Notes under the pieces: model-generated | Told to the model about the DNA's origin: nothing | Database searches by the model: none | The model's input: only the letters and a program-made list of their open reading frames with translations | In this document: positions 41,608-52,839 of the stretch, one piece after another | Layout of the letters: the number at the start of each line of letters is the position of its first letter | Numbering within the stretch: position 1 is the first letter of the stretch | Position numbers and translations under genes: made by a program | Assembly (NCBI RefSeq): GCF_014925405.1 | Contig: NZ_AQHJ01000019.1 | Location: 74,120-138,119, forward strand | Length of the DNA stretch: 64,000 nucleotides | Reading direction: 5' to 3' | From: Pseudoalteromonas ulvae UL12 | Lineage (GTDB): Bacteria > Pseudomonadota > Gammaproteobacteria > Enterobacterales > Alteromonadaceae

Positions 41608-44238
41608 ATGACAATTATAAAAATGGCACCTTTGGCAGCGCTCATCGCTGCCAGTGTTGCACCCGTTCACGCTAATATATTTATTTCAGAATATGTCGAA
41701 GGAAGCAGTAATAACAAAGCGATTGAATTGTTTAATCCAAGCGAATCAACAATTGATTTAGCCAATTATCAACTCAAATATTATTTCAATGGTAAAACTG
41801 ACGTTGGTTACACCATCAATTTAACAGGTGAGATCCCGGCCAAAGGAACCTTCGTTGTTGCTCACTCGAGCGCGGCTGCTGATGTATTGGCACTCGCAAA
41901 TCAAACAACGGGTGGGAGCTGGTTCAATGGCGATGATGCCATCACACTTGAAAATAATAACGCTGTAATTGATAGCTTTGGTCAGGTTGGCTTTGATCCT
42001 GGCTCTTACTGGAGCAACAATGATGTTCGTAGCCAAGACCGTTCGCTTCGTCGTGCAAGCTCAGTCAATACCGGCCGCACTGATGCAATGGCTGAATTTA
42101 TTATTGATGAACAGTGGGAAAGCTTCGCGAAAGATGACTTCTCAGGTTTAGGGCAGCACGCCGGCGGAAATGGTGGCACCGATCCTGTCGAACCGGTTGA
42201 GCCTGTTGTTTGTGGTACAGAAGCGACCCGAATTCATACCATTCAAGGCCTCACTGACATCAGCCCTCTTGATGGGCAAGTTGTTGAGGTAGAAGCTGTT
42301 GTTACGGCTGATTTCCAAGCAGATAATCAATTAAAGGGCTTTTTTATTCAGGCGTTAGCCAATAACTTTGATAACGACCCTATGACCTCTGAAGGCCTGT
42401 TTGTGTATCACCAAGCTGACGATGTCAATGTCGGAGACTTAGTGCGTATTCGCGCTAAAGTAAAAGAAGCTTACAATGCCACACAACTCAGCAATGTCTC
42501 TGACTTAGCTATTTGTGGAACAGCCACCAGCGAAGCTGTAACCGTTAACTTACCAGTAAACAACGCAGCCGATCTAGAAGCATACGAAGGCATGCGCGTT
42601 GTATTCACTCAACCATTAGTCGTGGCTGATAACTATGGTTTAGGCCGTTATGGCGAATTAAAGCTTGCAACTGAGCGCCTTTACCAATCGACACAAATTG
42701 CCTTACCAGGTGATGCTGCAAAAGCTGTCATGGCTGATAACGCAAGAAAAATCATCGTCCTTGATGATGGTTCAACCGCACAAAATAGTGACCCGATAGC
42801 TTACCCATCACCGGAGCTTGATGCATACAATACTTTACGTTTAGGCGACCAAGTCACCAATATTGAAGGTGTGATGACTTATAGCTTTAACCAATATCGC
42901 GTTCACCCAACGAGCATGCCAACGTTTGTAACAAACAATCCTCGCCCTGAAACGATTGAATTACCAGAAATTGGTGACTTACGTATCGCCAGCTTTAACG
43001 TACTAAACTACTTTAATGGTGATGGGCAAGGCGCAGGATTCCCAACTAGCCGTGGTGCTGATTCAGCCCAAGAATTTACTCGCCAGCGTGATAAAATCAT
43101 CACAGCCATTTTAGCGCTTGATGCTGATGTGATTGGCTTAATGGAAATGGAGAACGATGGCTTTGGTGAATTCAGTGCGATTCAAGACTTAGTGAATGGC
43201 CTCAATGCCGTTGCTGGAGCTGGAGCTTATGCCTTTGTTAACTTTAATGCCGAGCAAGTAGGTACTGATGCCATTATGTCAGCCATGCTGTATCGTACAG
43301 ATCGCATTGCTGAAACAGGAACAGCGGCATTTACCACAGCAGTCCCATTCGATTATGGTAACCGTCCACCTATGATGCAAAGCTTTACTGATATTCGTCA
43401 TAATGATGTCTTTTCGGTGGTTGTGGCACATTTACGCTCAAAAGGCAGTTGTTCAAAAGCAACCGATGGCGATATCGATTCAGGCGATGGCCAAGGTTGC
43501 TGGAATGCCACACGCGTTCAAGCTGTTAATGAATTAAGCGCATGGGTTGCAACACAGCCAACTGCTGTTGATGACGCGGATGTGATTATTCTTGGCGATA
43601 TGAATGCTTACGCATTAGAAGATCCTATCTTTGCCTATGAAACTAATGGTTACACCAATCTGAAAAAACTAATCAATGGCAACACACTTGATTACTCTTA
43701 TGTCTATCAAGGATTAATGGGCAGCCTAGACCATGCATTAGCGAGCAGCTCAATGGCCGAGAAAGTCACAGGGATTGCTGATTGGCATATCAATGCAGAT
43801 GAACCCATTATTCTAGACTACAACACTGAATATAAGAGTGATAAGCACCAAGCAAGCTTATATGCCAATAATGCCTATCGCGCATCTGATCATGATCCAA
43901 TTGTGATTGAAGTGAAAACCAAAGTAGACTCACCGGCATTTGAAGGTGAAATCACTAATATTTCTGGTTGGTTTTGGTGGAATAGCTATCAAATTGATTT
44001 ACCTGCAGGGTACGACAATTTAAGCATTAGTATTGGTGGTGGCACAGGTGAAGCGGATTTATATGTTCGCCAAGGCAAACAAGCTAGTTTCTTTAAATAT
44101 GATTGTCGCCCGTATGTTTGGGGCAATGAAGAAACCTGTGAATTTAATGCGCCAAAAGAAGGCAAATGGTTTATTCGCACTCGTGGCTTTTTACCTTACT
44201 CAGATGTAACGTTAAAGTATAAAGCAACTAAAAACTAA
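41608..44238 (+). CDS. ExeM/NucH-type extracellular endonuclease
   Basis: An 876-residue secreted protein. Signal peptide at 1-22 (ending PVHA), lamin-tail domain at about 23-150 (NIFISEYVEGSSNNKAIELFNPS), a Gly/Pro/Val linker near 185-200, then an OB-like region. The endonuclease/exonuclease/phosphatase domain spans about 455-770 (LRIASFNVLNYFNGDG, VIGLMEMENDGFG, VVVAHLRSKGSC, IILGDMNAY, ASDHDPIVIE: all catalytic blocks present). A C-terminal PPC-like beta domain follows at about 790-876. It degrades extracellular DNA in Shewanella and Vibrio relatives for nutrient use or biofilm turnover. Ends at a clear terminator. Confidence 0.9.
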   Translation: MTIIKMAPLAALIAASVAPVHANIFISEYVEGSSNNKAIELFNPSESTIDLANYQLKYYFNGKTDVGYTINLTGEIPAKGTFVVAHSSAAADVLALANQTTGGSWFNGDDAITLENNNAVIDSFGQVGFDPGSYWSNNDVRSQDRSLRRASSVNTGRTDAMAEFIIDEQWESFAKDDFSGLGQHAGGNGGTDPVEPVEPVVCGTEATRIHTIQGLTDISPLDGQVVEVEAVVTADFQADNQLKGFFIQALANNFDNDPMTSEGLFVYHQADDVNVGDLVRIRAKVKEAYNATQLSNVSDLAICGTATSEAVTVNLPVNNAADLEAYEGMRVVFTQPLVVADNYGLGRYGELKLATERLYQSTQIALPGDAAKAVMADNARKIIVLDDGSTAQNSDPIAYPSPELDAYNTLRLGDQVTNIEGVMTYSFNQYRVHPTSMPTFVTNNPRPETIELPEIGDLRIASFNVLNYFNGDGQGAGFPTSRGADSAQEFTRQRDKIITAILALDADVIGLMEMENDGFGEFSAIQDLVNGLNAVAGAGAYAFVNFNAEQVGTDAIMSAMLYRTDRIAETGTAAFTTAVPFDYGNRPPMMQSFTDIRHNDVFSVVVAHLRSKGSCSKATDGDIDSGDGQGCWNATRVQAVNELSAWVATQPTAVDDADVIILGDMNAYALEDPIFAYETNGYTNLKKLINGNTLDYSYVYQGLMGSLDHALASSSMAEKVTGIADWHINADEPIILDYNTEYKSDKHQASLYANNAYRASDHDPIVIEVKTKVDSPAFEGEITNISGWFWWNSYQIDLPAGYDNLSISIGGGTGEADLYVRQGKQASFFKYDCRPYVWGNEETCEFNAPKEGKWFIRTRGFLPYSDVTLKYKATKN

Positions 44239-44251
44239 GTTTTCAACAGTC

Positions 44252-44276
44252 AAAAGGCTTCTATACGAAGCCTTTT
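44252..44276. terminator. Terminator after the nuclease gene
   Basis: AAAAGGCTTC pairs with GAAGCCTTTT around a 5-nt loop. A-tract and T-tract allow use from both sides; the minus-strand gene ending at 44309 converges. Confidence 0.85.
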
Positions 44277-44308
44277 ATTCTGACGACATTCAATTAGAAC
44301 AACCTTTT

Positions 44309-44761
44309 TTAGCGCATAAATGTTACACGCTTTATCAAGCCATCCTCCACTTCATAGGCTGCAATCACTTTAATACTGCGATCAACCTCTCCAGCAGTTT
44401 TACTACATGACTGTGCTAATTCGTGATCAACTAAAAAACGCCCTTCAATCATTCGCACTAAAGACGAAGCATGCAAACATTTTAATTCCGCAAATTTTTT
44501 ACCGTAGCGTTTGATTAATTCATCCTTGCCTTGATATTGCAGCCCACCAGGAAAACGATGAATTTCAACATCGTCATGATACGTGGCAGCAAAGGCTGCA
44601 ATGTCTTGGTTATTATATGCTTGCAGCTGTAAATCAACGATCGCTTGGGTGTGTAACGCTTGCTCAGTGAGTGGGTTGCTTTGTGCGCTTACATCAATGC
44701 TGGGGTTCAAAAGAAATCCTGCAAGCATTAACCCGACCCCGTACTTACTCAATCTTATCAT
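44309..44761 (-). CDS. Secreted NTF2-like (SnoaL-type) protein
   Basis: 150 residues with a signal peptide ending DVSA. The mature part has the cone-shaped NTF2-like pattern: IVDLQLQAYNNQDIAAFAATYHDDVEIHRFPGGLQYQGKDELIKRYGKKF, followed by strands ending RVTFMR. GAGGAG precedes the ATG. Substrate unknown; these domains bind small molecules or act as isomerases. Confidence 0.75.
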   Translation of the reverse strand: MIRLSKYGVGLMLAGFLLNPSIDVSAQSNPLTEQALHTQAIVDLQLQAYNNQDIAAFAATYHDDVEIHRFPGGLQYQGKDELIKRYGKKFAELKCLHASSLVRMIEGRFLVDHELAQSCSKTAGEVDRSIKVIAAYEVEDGLIKRVTFMR

Positions 44762-44801
44762 GGCTGCTCCTCATCAAATTAGACGCAAAACTATAACAAA
44801 G

Positions 44802-45509
44802 TTATTCGCCATAAATAATCAGTAACTCACAATTAAGTGCCGGATTTGTACTGTTGAGTTTAGGTGTAAATATATCGGCTGCTTTTGGGCCGAAAAATGT
44901 CGGTTTTTCGCCTTGGCTAAAGTGGTAACGTTGAATAATCGTCTCATGCTGCTCTAATGTGAGATAGCGCTGATCAAATTGCCATTGGCCACTGAGCTTA
45001 ATGATTGAGAACTCTGATTCTGATTCATTATTTTTTGTAGAATTAAGTAATTCGTATTCATAAACAAAGTCACCATTTTTCGCAAGCTGCAACACGCCAT
45101 CAGCGGTATTGCAATATTGGGTTCGGATATAGCTCGGCATGACATAATCATTTACCACCACTGGGTTTTTTACATACAGCCCTATGTTATTGCCATTATA
45201 AAAATGCTTTCCTTGTGCAAAGCGATAGATATCCGCTCGTTTAAACCCTTTGTCGCTTAATAGGTTTTCAATCTTATTTAGTAATTGAGACTGATGAAAA
45301 CCAGGATTGACAGCTAACGATGTTTCGTCAAATTCACTCGGGATCTGTACAGCGTCGCTCACAGTTACTTGCGCTTCTAATGTATTAAGTTCGCTGATCA
45401 AAGGCGCTAACTCTTCGCTCGAGTAACCTTGGCTAATAACATAAATATGAGGTGTTTGCGTGCACGCGGTTAACACTAGCAGCATAATCGGCAATATATA
45501 TCGATTCAA
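44802..45509 (-). CDS. Lipoprotein, unknown
   Basis: About 235 residues with lipobox LTAC. I chose the TTG at 45509 because GGAG lies 7 bp upstream and a good lipoprotein signal follows (MNRYILPIMLLVLTAC). The frame stays open to a GTG at 45524, which would overlap that ribosome-binding site. The mature protein has an N-terminal IYVISQGYSSEELAPLISELNTLEAQV region, possibly a small binding fold, and a C-terminal beta-rich part. Not recognised. Confidence 0.6.
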   Translation of the reverse strand: MNRYILPIMLLVLTACTQTPHIYVISQGYSSEELAPLISELNTLEAQVTVSDAVQIPSEFDETSLAVNPGFHQSQLLNKIENLLSDKGFKRADIYRFAQGKHFYNGNNIGLYVKNPVVVNDYVMPSYIRTQYCNTADGVLQLAKNGDFVYEYELLNSTKNNESESEFSIIKLSGQWQFDQRYLTLEQHETIIQRYHFSQGEKPTFFGPKAADIFTPKLNSTNPALNCELLIIYGE

Positions 45510-45581
45510 ATTATATCTCCCCACATTGATTACAAGTGTAATCCAATATGAAAACTTGATATTGCCAAGAAAAATGTTTGT

Positions 45582-45606
45582 AAAAAAGGAGCATGACGCT
45601 CCTTAT
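45582..45606 (-). terminator. Terminator after the 98-residue gene
   Basis: AAGGAGC-ATGAC-GCTCCTT hairpin; on minus it is followed by a TTTTTT run. It lies 19 bp past the stop at 45625. Confidence 0.75.
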
Positions 45607-45624
45607 TTCAATAACAGACAGAGG

Positions 45625-45921
45625 TTAAATAAGAATGGACCCACCGTTGTCTTCTATCCATTGATTAACTTGATCGGTGTTATACATTAACTCATTAAAT
45701 AAACGGTGTTTTTGAGCTTGTAGTTGTGGTTCGCAAGGAGATTGCTGATATAGCAACTTGGCATGATTGTCGTTAAAGCGAGTCATTAATTCAAAATTAG
45801 CTTGGCTTTGAGTTGGATCCATTTTCATCGCTAGCGACAATGCTTGTCTCACATCTTCTGCTGTGGTCAACCCTTGCGCATTACCCATTAATTCTTTTTT
45901 TAGTGAAAGTCTGATCCCCAT
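45625..45921 (-). CDS. Small cytoplasmic protein, unknown
   Basis: A 98-residue helical, Gln/Asn-rich protein with no signal peptide (LTTAEDVRQALSLAMKMDPTQSQANFELMTRFND). Strong ribosome-binding site GAGGAG before the ATG and its own terminator show a real single gene. Not recognised. Confidence 0.62.
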   Translation of the reverse strand: MGIRLSLKKELMGNAQGLTTAEDVRQALSLAMKMDPTQSQANFELMTRFNDNHAKLLYQQSPCEPQLQAQKHRLFNELMYNTDQVNQWIEDNGGSILI

Positions 45922-46299
45922 GCTTCACTCCTCTTCGCATTATGATTGTTACTGTTGTCAGTACTTAATTAAGACCGTCTTAATTGGCCTAAAGCAAGTT
46001 TTACTCCAACTCTTAAACTTTATTATTCTATGCTTCGGCCTCTTTTTACGCCGATTCAGCTTAAGTGTAAAGGTACAGGGTTGTAACAATTTATGTGTAC
46101 CTACTCATTTAGTGCACACTTACACGCTTATGGACAAATTGAACTTTCCCTTACGGAATGGCGCATCATAAAGATCACATATGATCATCCGATGACAACC
46201 TCGATAAATATTAAAAAACCAACTTAACTTTTACGATACTGAGATTGCATCAGGTATAATCTTTCAACTTTGACCCTTTACTATAAATTGAGTTCCACT
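45922..46299. other. Intergenic stretch upstream of the S4-domain gene
   Basis: 378 bp between divergent genes. Near the right end, TTACGA (46231-46236) and TATAAT (46255-46260) with an 18-bp spacer form a likely promoter for the S4-domain gene. Elsewhere I see only scattered open reading in plus frame up to 46171 without ribosome-binding support, and no clear RNA gene. Confidence 0.5.
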
Positions 46300-46704
46300 A
46301 TGTCAGACGAAAATATCATTATTGAGCTAGAAGAAGAGCCGATAGAATTGTGTAAATTGCTTAAGGTTCTCGATTTAGTGGAAGGTGGCGGGCAAGCAAA
46401 AATGCTCATCGCCGATGGGTATATTGGTTTGAACAATGAAACCTGCTTGCAAAAACGCAAGAAAATCTATGGTGGAGATTTACTGCATTTTGATGGGGAA
46501 ACATTCGAAATTACCTTAGCCGAAGGCGTCACGCCTGCTGAGCGCCCAGTGCAAAACTTAGCCTATCAAGCTAAGCCTGAACCAGTCAAAGCGACCACCA
46601 AATCGCCGCAGAATAAGAAAAAAAGTGCCCAACAATCCAACAAGCAGGCTAAACCGAAAAAGCCCGGTAATGGCACTGGCCGTAAACCTATTTCGTTTGG
46701 CTAA
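46300..46704 (+). CDS. S4-domain RNA-binding protein (YbcJ-like)
   Basis: 134 residues. A small S4 domain at 1-75 (IELCKLLKVLDLVEGGGQAKMLIADGYIGLN, then KRKKIYGGDLLHFDG) is followed by a Lys/Gln/Pro-rich tail (ATTKSPQNKKKSAQQSNKQ). YbcJ-type proteins bind structured RNA. I chose the ATG at 46300, giving MSDENIIIELEEE; the frame opens 30 bp earlier. The last 17 bp overlap the convergent gene. Confidence 0.83.
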   Translation: MSDENIIIELEEEPIELCKLLKVLDLVEGGGQAKMLIADGYIGLNNETCLQKRKKIYGGDLLHFDGETFEITLAEGVTPAERPVQNLAYQAKPEPVKATTKSPQNKKKSAQQSNKQAKPKKPGNGTGRKPISFG

Positions 46705-47479
46705 CCCGACTCCATTTTTCCATGCTTTTTTCAAGTAACACCTGATCGTCTGACTTTTCGCCGGGGCAAAGCCTCGGCCCTCCTTGCGGCATCCCTGATT
46801 TACCAAAGACAGTGGCCAGATCCACGTCGTAACACTTCCCTCTCCACTTTTCGACTCGTTTTGCTCCTCCTGCACTGACTGCAATAATCTGGCTACTTTC
46901 CTCTCTCATATCTTCTCTTGGCACGGTTATTCGATCATTAATCGTCATTTCTTTTTTGGATTTATGATTAGGGTAACCGAATGTCACCTTTTCTTTATTT
47001 GAAAAGTCACCTGTCGATATTTGAGGTAGCCTCTTATAAGGGTTAAGCTTTTTGAAGTCACTCTGTCTCGTGTCAATCGCGTTTGTTTGCGTAGCCACAC
47101 GTGTAGATTCATTGTTTGTAGTGACATCACTCAACGTTGATTTTTCTCTTACTGAGGATTTTTTATCCTTTAAATGAGCTTTTTGTGATTTGATATTATT
47201 TAGTTTTTTATCTGTCGTTGTAGTGACATCACTATTTGGTGTCGCTGTATCTTCTTTGCTAATAACCCGGTCAGTAAAAGACTGCACATTTTGCGGCGTG
47301 GTTTTTGTAGGTGAAGGTGTCAAATTGGGTAAGGAAGCTAGATTAACCGTTACATACGCTTTCATCTTAGGTGCAGCCTCGTGGTACAAGACTGGCAATC
47401 GCATGGTTAAAATCGCAGCAATGAGCAGAGCATGAAGCCCTATTGAAACGGCCCATGAACTGTAATTCCTTTTATGCAC
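46688..47479 (-). CDS. TonB-like membrane-anchored protein, unknown
   Basis: 263 residues. The N-terminus resembles TonB (SSWAVSIGLHALLIAAILTM, one inner-membrane anchor), then a long Ser/Thr/Lys-rich, poorly structured region (about 50-190). A compact C-terminal segment carries two Cys (RGKCYDVDLATVFGKSGMPQGGPRLCPGE). The usual TonB C-terminal domain is not evident, so it may be a periplasm-spanning protein of another kind. AGGAGG precedes the ATG. Confidence 0.6.
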   Translation of the reverse strand: MHKRNYSSWAVSIGLHALLIAAILTMRLPVLYHEAAPKMKAYVTVNLASLPNLTPSPTKTTPQNVQSFTDRVISKEDTATPNSDVTTTTDKKLNNIKSQKAHLKDKKSSVREKSTLSDVTTNNESTRVATQTNAIDTRQSDFKKLNPYKRLPQISTGDFSNKEKVTFGYPNHKSKKEMTINDRITVPREDMREESSQIIAVSAGGAKRVEKWRGKCYDVDLATVFGKSGMPQGGPRLCPGEKSDDQVLLEKSMEKWSRVSQTK

Positions 47480-47548
47480 AATACCTCCTTCCCATTAAGT
47501 GATTATATGAGTATGAAAATATTGCTTTAGTTCCATATTTTAGGCATT

Positions 47549-47578
47549 AAAAAGCCCCACCAGATGGCAGGGCTTTTT
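47549..47578. terminator. Terminator at the end of the S10 ribosomal operon
   Basis: AAAAAGCCC (47549-47557) pairs with GGGCTTTTT (47570-47578). It lies 22 bp past the rpsQ stop, showing that the operon ends here rather than reading into the spc operon. Confidence 0.85.
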
Positions 47579-47599
47579 CAGTTAAAAGTTAATTAAAAA

Positions 47600-47854
47600 T
47601 TAACCTTTAGCTGTTTCGATAACGTCAACTAACGTCCAAGACTTAGTCTTAGAGATAGGTGCACATTCGCGGATTGTTACCACGTCACCTGTGTTAGCTA
47701 CGTTTGCTTCGTCATGTGCGTGTAACTTAGTTGTACGCTTGATGAATTTACCATAAATTGGGTGCTTCACCTGACGTTCAATAGCAACAACGATAGACTT
47801 GTCCATCTTGTCACTTACTACACGGCCTTGAAGAGTACGGATTGCATCGCTCAT
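47600..47854 (-). CDS. rpsQ: 30S ribosomal protein S17
   Basis: 84 residues: [43 protein letters not shown] is the family signature. An OB-fold primary binder of 16S rRNA. Last gene of the operon; its start overlaps the rpmC stop by 1 bp. Confidence 0.98.
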   Translation of the reverse strand: MSDAIRTLQGRVVSDKMDKSIVVAIERQVKHPIYGKFIKRTTKLHAHDEANVANTGDVVTIRECAPISKTKSWTLVDVIETAKG

Positions 47855-48045
47855 TATTGACCTGCCTTCTGGTTAATAACTGTTTTAACACGCGCGATAT
47901 CGCGACGTACTGTTCTTAGCAAATGAGTCTGAGCTAATTGACCAGTGCTAGACTGCATGCGCAAGTTGAATTGCTCACGAAGTAAAGCTAAAAGTTCAGT
48001 GTTTAACTCTTCAACATTTTTGTCTTTAAGTTCACTAGCTTTCAT
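47854..48045 (-). CDS. rpmC: 50S ribosomal protein L29
   Basis: 63 residues: [31 protein letters not shown], then [15 protein letters not shown] two-helix protein near the peptide exit tunnel. Overlaps both neighbours by 1 bp. Confidence 0.98.
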   Translation of the reverse strand: MKASELKDKNVEELNTELLALLREQFNLRMQSSTGQLAQTHLLRTVRRDIARVKTVINQKAGQ

Positions 48046-48458
48046 TACATCACCGTCCGAGTTACAAAAGTTGTTTTGAAAGGTAATTTACGAGCAGCTA
48101 GGTCGAATGCTTCACGAGCTAATTGCTCAGAAACACCTTCCATTTCGTAAAGTACACGGCCTGGCTGAATTTCAGCAACCCAATACTCAACGCTACCTTT
48201 ACCTTTACCCATACGAACTTCTAGTGGCTTTTCAGTGATAGGCTTATCTGGGAATACACGAATCCAGATTTTACCTTGACGCTTAACGTGACGTGTCATA
48301 GCACGACGAGCCGCTTCAATTTGGCGAGCAGTCATACGACCACGACCAGTTGCTTTCAGACCGAAAGTACCGAAGCTTACTTTGTTACCGTTTTGTGCAA
48401 GACCACGGTTGCGGCCTTTATGCACCTTACGGAATTTTGTACGTTTTGGTTGTAACAT
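48045..48458 (-). CDS. rplP: 50S ribosomal protein L16
   Basis: 137 residues starting [19 protein letters not shown] and containing [21 protein letters not shown]. Organises the tRNA-binding sites of 23S rRNA. Standard length. Confidence 0.98.
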   Translation of the reverse strand: MLQPKRTKFRKVHKGRNRGLAQNGNKVSFGTFGLKATGRGRMTARQIEAARRAMTRHVKRQGKIWIRVFPDKPITEKPLEVRMGKGKGSVEYWVAEIQPGRVLYEMEGVSEQLAREAFDLAARKLPFKTTFVTRTVM

Positions 48459-48470
48459 TATTCGCTACCT

Positions 48471-49175
48471 CTACTTAGCACTTTTACGGGCTTTCTTCGG
48501 TGCACGTGGTTTGGCTGGCTTCTCTTGCTCTTGTACTAGTGGTAAACCACCAATAACTTCGCCTTTGAAGATCCAAACTTTAACACCGATGATGCCGTAA
48601 GTGGTTAAAGCTTCAGAAGTTGAATAATCAATATCTGCACGAAGAGTATGTAGAGGTACACGACCTTCACGATACCACTCAGAGCGTGCGATTTCAGCGC
48701 CGCCTAAACGACCACTAACTTCAACTTTGATACCTTTAGCACCAATGCGCATTGCATTTTGTACCGCACGCTTCATCGCGCGACGGAACATAACACGACG
48801 CTCAAGCTGAGATGCGATGCTATCTGCAACCAATTTAGCATCTAACTCTGGCTTACGTACTTCAGAAATATTGATCTGAGCAGGTACACCAGCCATTTTA
48901 GATACCGCTAGACGTAGTTTTTCAACGTCTTCGCCTTTTTTACCGATAACAACACCAGGACGAGCTGTGTGAATTGTTACACGGATAGATTTAGCTGGAC
49001 GCTCAATAACGATCTTAGATACAGAAGCAGCTTTCAATTCCTTAGTAAGGTATTGACGTACTTTGTGATCGCCGAAAAGCATCTCAGGAAAATCTTTAGT
49101 ATTCGCGAACCAGGTAGAAACCCAAGGCTTAGATATACCTAGGCGAATACCAGTAGGATGAACTTTTTGTCCCAT
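48471..49175 (-). CDS. rpsC: 30S ribosomal protein S3
   Basis: 234 residues: [24 protein letters not shown] domain with [14 protein letters not shown], and the C-terminal [20 protein letters not shown]. Basic Lys/Pro tail. Part of the mRNA entry site. Confidence 0.98.
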   Translation of the reverse strand: MGQKVHPTGIRLGISKPWVSTWFANTKDFPEMLFGDHKVRQYLTKELKAASVSKIVIERPAKSIRVTIHTARPGVVIGKKGEDVEKLRLAVSKMAGVPAQINISEVRKPELDAKLVADSIASQLERRVMFRRAMKRAVQNAMRIGAKGIKVEVSGRLGGAEIARSEWYREGRVPLHTLRADIDYSTSEALTTYGIIGVKVWIFKGEVIGGLPLVQEQEKPAKPRAPKKARKSAK

Positions 49176-49187
49176 TACTTATATCTC

Positions 49188-49520
49188 CTAGTTATCTGAA
49201 ACCACAACAGTGATGTGGCTTGTACGCTTAAGGATGCGATCAGCGCGGCCTTTAGCACGTGGCATAATACGTTTCATTGTAGGACCATCGTCCACAAAAA
49301 TCGTAGTTACACGAAGCTCATCAATGTCGGCACCTTCGTTATGCTCCGCGTTAGCGATAGCAGACTCAAGTACTTTCTTAACTAATACAGCCGCTTTTTT
49401 AGGGCTATACGCTAGGATTTCAAGCGCTTTATCTACTGGAAGTCCACGGACTTGATCAGCAACTAAACGCGCTTTTTGCGCCGAACCAGAGGCGAATTTA
49501 TGTTTAGCTAATGCTTGCAT
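49188..49520 (-). CDS. rplV: 50S ribosomal protein L22
   Basis: 110 residues: [30 protein letters not shown] and the tunnel-loop region [21 protein letters not shown]. Lines the exit tunnel. Confidence 0.98.
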   Translation of the reverse strand: MQALAKHKFASGSAQKARLVADQVRGLPVDKALEILAYSPKKAAVLVKKVLESAIANAEHNEGADIDELRVTTIFVDDGPTMKRIMPRAKGRADRILKRTSHITVVVSDN

Positions 49521-49531
49521 TTATCAACCCC

Positions 49532-49819
<288 letters not shown>

Positions 49820-49825
49820 TCAATA

Positions 49826-50650
49826 TTACTTAGTACGACGACGTACTATAAATTTATCAGTACGCTTGTTTTTACGAGTCTTAGCACCCTTAGTCGGTTT
49901 ACCCCATGGAGACACAGGATGACGACCACCAGATGTACGACCTTCACCACCACCGTGTGGGTGATCTACCGGGTTCATGGCAACACCACGAACTGTCGGA
50001 CGAACACCGCGCCAGCGGTTAGCACCAGCTTTACCAAGCGAACGAAGCATATGTTCTGCGTTACCTACTTCACCTAGTGTCGCGCGACAATCAGACTCAA
50101 CTTTACGAACTTCGCCAGAACGAAGACGTAGAGTGACGTATTGACCTTCACGAGCAAGGATTTGTACGTAAGCACCTGCTGAACGTGCGATTTGCGCACC
50201 TTTACCAGGCTTTAATTCAACGTTATGAACCGTTGCACCGATTGGCATATTGCGCATTGGTAATGTATTACCAGGCTTAATTGGTGCATCAACACCAGAC
50301 TGGATAGAATCTCCAGCTTTTAAACCCTTAGGTGCAATGATGTATTTACGCTCACCGTCTGCATATAATACAAGAGCAATGTTTGCGCTACGGTTTGGAT
50401 CATATTCAAGACGCTCAACAACAGCTGGAATGCCATCTTTGTTACGCTTAAAGTCTACTACACGGTAATGATGCTTATGACCACCACCAATGTGACGAAC
50501 CGTGATACGACCGTTGTTATTACGACCACCTGACTTAGAGTTTTTCTCTAATAGTGGTGCAAATGGTTTACCTTTATGTAGATCTGGGTTAACCACTTTA
50601 ACAAGGTGACGACGACCCGCAGAAGTAGGTTTACACTTTTGAAGTGCCAT
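49826..50650 (-). CDS. rplB: 50S ribosomal protein L2
   Basis: 274 residues: family start [18 protein letters not shown], the RNA-binding [13 protein letters not shown], and the conserved C-terminal [15 protein letters not shown] required for peptidyl-transferase centre assembly. Confidence 0.98.
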   Translation of the reverse strand: MALQKCKPTSAGRRHLVKVVNPDLHKGKPFAPLLEKNSKSGGRNNNGRITVRHIGGGHKHHYRVVDFKRNKDGIPAVVERLEYDPNRSANIALVLYADGERKYIIAPKGLKAGDSIQSGVDAPIKPGNTLPMRNMPIGATVHNVELKPGKGAQIARSAGAYVQILAREGQYVTLRLRSGEVRKVESDCRATLGEVGNAEHMLRSLGKAGANRWRGVRPTVRGVAMNPVDHPHGGGEGRTSGGRHPVSPWGKPTKGAKTRKNKRTDKFIVRRRTK

Positions 50651-50667
50651 AATTCTAACTCCCCTTA

Positions 50668-50970
50668 TTACTCGGCGCCGCCGACAAAGTCTAGCTCGCT
50701 ACCTTCTTTAAGAGTAACGTAGGCTTTCTTCCAGTCTGAACGACGACCGAAACGCATACCAGTACGCTTAGTTTTACCCTTAACGTTTAGAGTGCGAACA
50801 CCTGTTACTTCAACTTCAAAAAGCTTCTCAACTGCAGCTTGTACTTCAGCTTTAGTTGCATCTTTAACTACTTTAAAAACAATAGTATTGTTTGTTTCAG
50901 CGTTAACAGTGCTTTTCTCAGAAATATGTGGGGCTAGTATAACCTTTAATAAACGCTCTTCACGGATCAT
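50668..50970 (-). CDS. rplW: 50S ribosomal protein L23
   Basis: 100 residues: [49 protein letters not shown]. At the exit tunnel, docking site for trigger factor and SRP. Its start overlaps the rplD stop by 4 bp. Confidence 0.98.
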   Translation of the reverse strand: MIREERLLKVILAPHISEKSTVNAETNNTIVFKVVKDATKAEVQAAVEKLFEVEVTGVRTLNVKGKTKRTGMRFGRRSDWKKAYVTLKEGSELDFVGGAE

Positions 50971-51572
50971 GCTAACGACTCCTCAAGTTGCTTAACTGCA
51001 GCAGCAGTAATAAGAACCTTATCGAATGCGATTAGACTTACTGGGTCGATACCAGCTACATCACGTACGTCAACCTTATAAAGGTTACGAGAAGATAAGA
51101 ATAAGTTCTCATCAACTTCTTCAGTAACGATTAGTACGTCTTTTAGCTCTAACTCTTTTAACTTAGCAACTAAGTGCTTAGTTTTAGGAGCTTCAATACC
51201 AAAGCTTTCAACTACAATTAAACGCTCTTGACGAACTAATTCAGACAAAATGCTTTTAATCGCACCGCGATACATTTTACGGTTTACTTTTTGGCTGTGA
51301 TCTTGCGGCTTAGCTGCAAACGTCACACCACCCGAGCGCCAAATTGGGCTACGGATTGTACCAGCACGCGCGCGGCCAGTACCTTTTTGATTCCACGGCT
51401 TTTTACCGCCACCGCTTACTTCAGAACGTGTCTTCTGAGCACGAGTACCTTGACGAGCACCAGCTGCAAAAGCAACTACTACTTGGTGTACTAGAGCTTC
51501 GTTAAACTCACGTCCAAAAGTAGCTTCGGAAACTTCAAGAGCGCCTGACGCGTCTTTCAATGTTAATTCCAT
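50967..51572 (-). CDS. rplD: 50S ribosomal protein L4
   Basis: 201 residues, the E. coli length: [53 protein letters not shown]. The ATG at 51572 has GGAG 7 bp upstream; a GTG one codon earlier is not needed. In E. coli L4 also represses this operon by binding the S10 leader, and a leader with an attenuator is seen here. Confidence 0.98.
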   Translation of the reverse strand: MELTLKDASGALEVSEATFGREFNEALVHQVVVAFAAGARQGTRAQKTRSEVSGGGKKPWNQKGTGRARAGTIRSPIWRSGGVTFAAKPQDHSQKVNRKMYRGAIKSILSELVRQERLIVVESFGIEAPKTKHLVAKLKELELKDVLIVTEEVDENLFLSSRNLYKVDVRDVAGIDPVSLIAFDKVLITAAAVKQLEESLA

Positions 51573-51586
51573 CACTAATCTCCGAC

Positions 51587-52222
51587 TTAAGCTTTAACAG
51601 CAGGTTTAACGATCACGTCGCCGTTGATTGAACCAGGAACTGCACCTTTAACAAGTAGCAAGTTACGTTCAACATCAACACGAACAACTTCTAGGTTTTG
51701 AGTCGTTACACGCTCAGCACCCATGTGACCAGCCATTTTCTTACCTTTGAATACTTTACCAGGTGATTGGTTTTGACCAATTGAACCCGGAGCACGGTGA
51801 GAAAGTGAATTACCATGAGTAGCGTCTTGCATGCTGAAATTCCAGCGCTTAACACCACCTTGGAAGCCTTTACCTTTAGAAGTACCAGTAACGTCAACTT
51901 TAGTTACGTCATTGAATAATTCTACTGTAATTTCGCTACCAACTTCGAAGCTACCTTCGTCGCCAGATAGACGGAATTCCCACAGACCGCGACCCGCTTC
52001 AACGCCAGCTTTAGCGAAGTGACCCGCTGCTGGTTTGTTTACGCGGCTTGCTTTTTTAGTGCCTGCGGTAACTTGAAGCGCGTTATAACCGTCAGTTGCA
52101 TCAGTTTTGATTTGTGCAATGCGGTTAGGAGTTGCTTCGATTACGGTTACTGGGATAGATACGCCATCTTCAGTGAAGATACGAGTCATGCCCACTTTAC
52201 GACCGACTAGACCTAATGCCAT
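51587..52222 (-). CDS. rplC: 50S ribosomal protein L3
   Basis: 211 residues: [56 protein letters not shown] and [23 protein letters not shown]. An early assembly protein. The Gln in the loop [11 protein letters not shown] is the position modified by PrmB in relatives. Confidence 0.98.
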   Translation of the reverse strand: MALGLVGRKVGMTRIFTEDGVSIPVTVIEATPNRIAQIKTDATDGYNALQVTAGTKKASRVNKPAAGHFAKAGVEAGRGLWEFRLSGDEGSFEVGSEITVELFNDVTKVDVTGTSKGKGFQGGVKRWNFSMQDATHGNSLSHRAPGSIGQNQSPGKVFKGKKMAGHMGAERVTTQNLEVVRVDVERNLLLVKGAVPGSINGDVIVKPAVKA

Positions 52223-52249
52223 TTTCCTAAAACCTCTCTAATCTTACGA

Positions 52250-52759
<510 letters not shown>

Positions 52760-52765
52760 CTGCGT

Positions 52766-52793
52766 ATTATAGGGAAGTTGGTGATAAATGCAA
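52766..52793 (-). promoter_or_regulatory. Promoter of the S10 operon
   Basis: On minus, TTGCAT (52788-52793) and a perfect TATAAT (52766-52771) are separated by 16 bp. Transcription would start near 52759. Confidence 0.75.
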
Positions 52794-52839
52794 CAGTTTT
52801 ATTAGAACAAGTTTGAAATGGCTATTTTGAGGAAGAAGA

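Noticed and set aside
45863..46171. 102-residue plus-strand ORF
   Set aside because: Its beginning overlaps the well-supported gene at 45625-45921 on minus. No ribosome-binding site and no recognisable domain.
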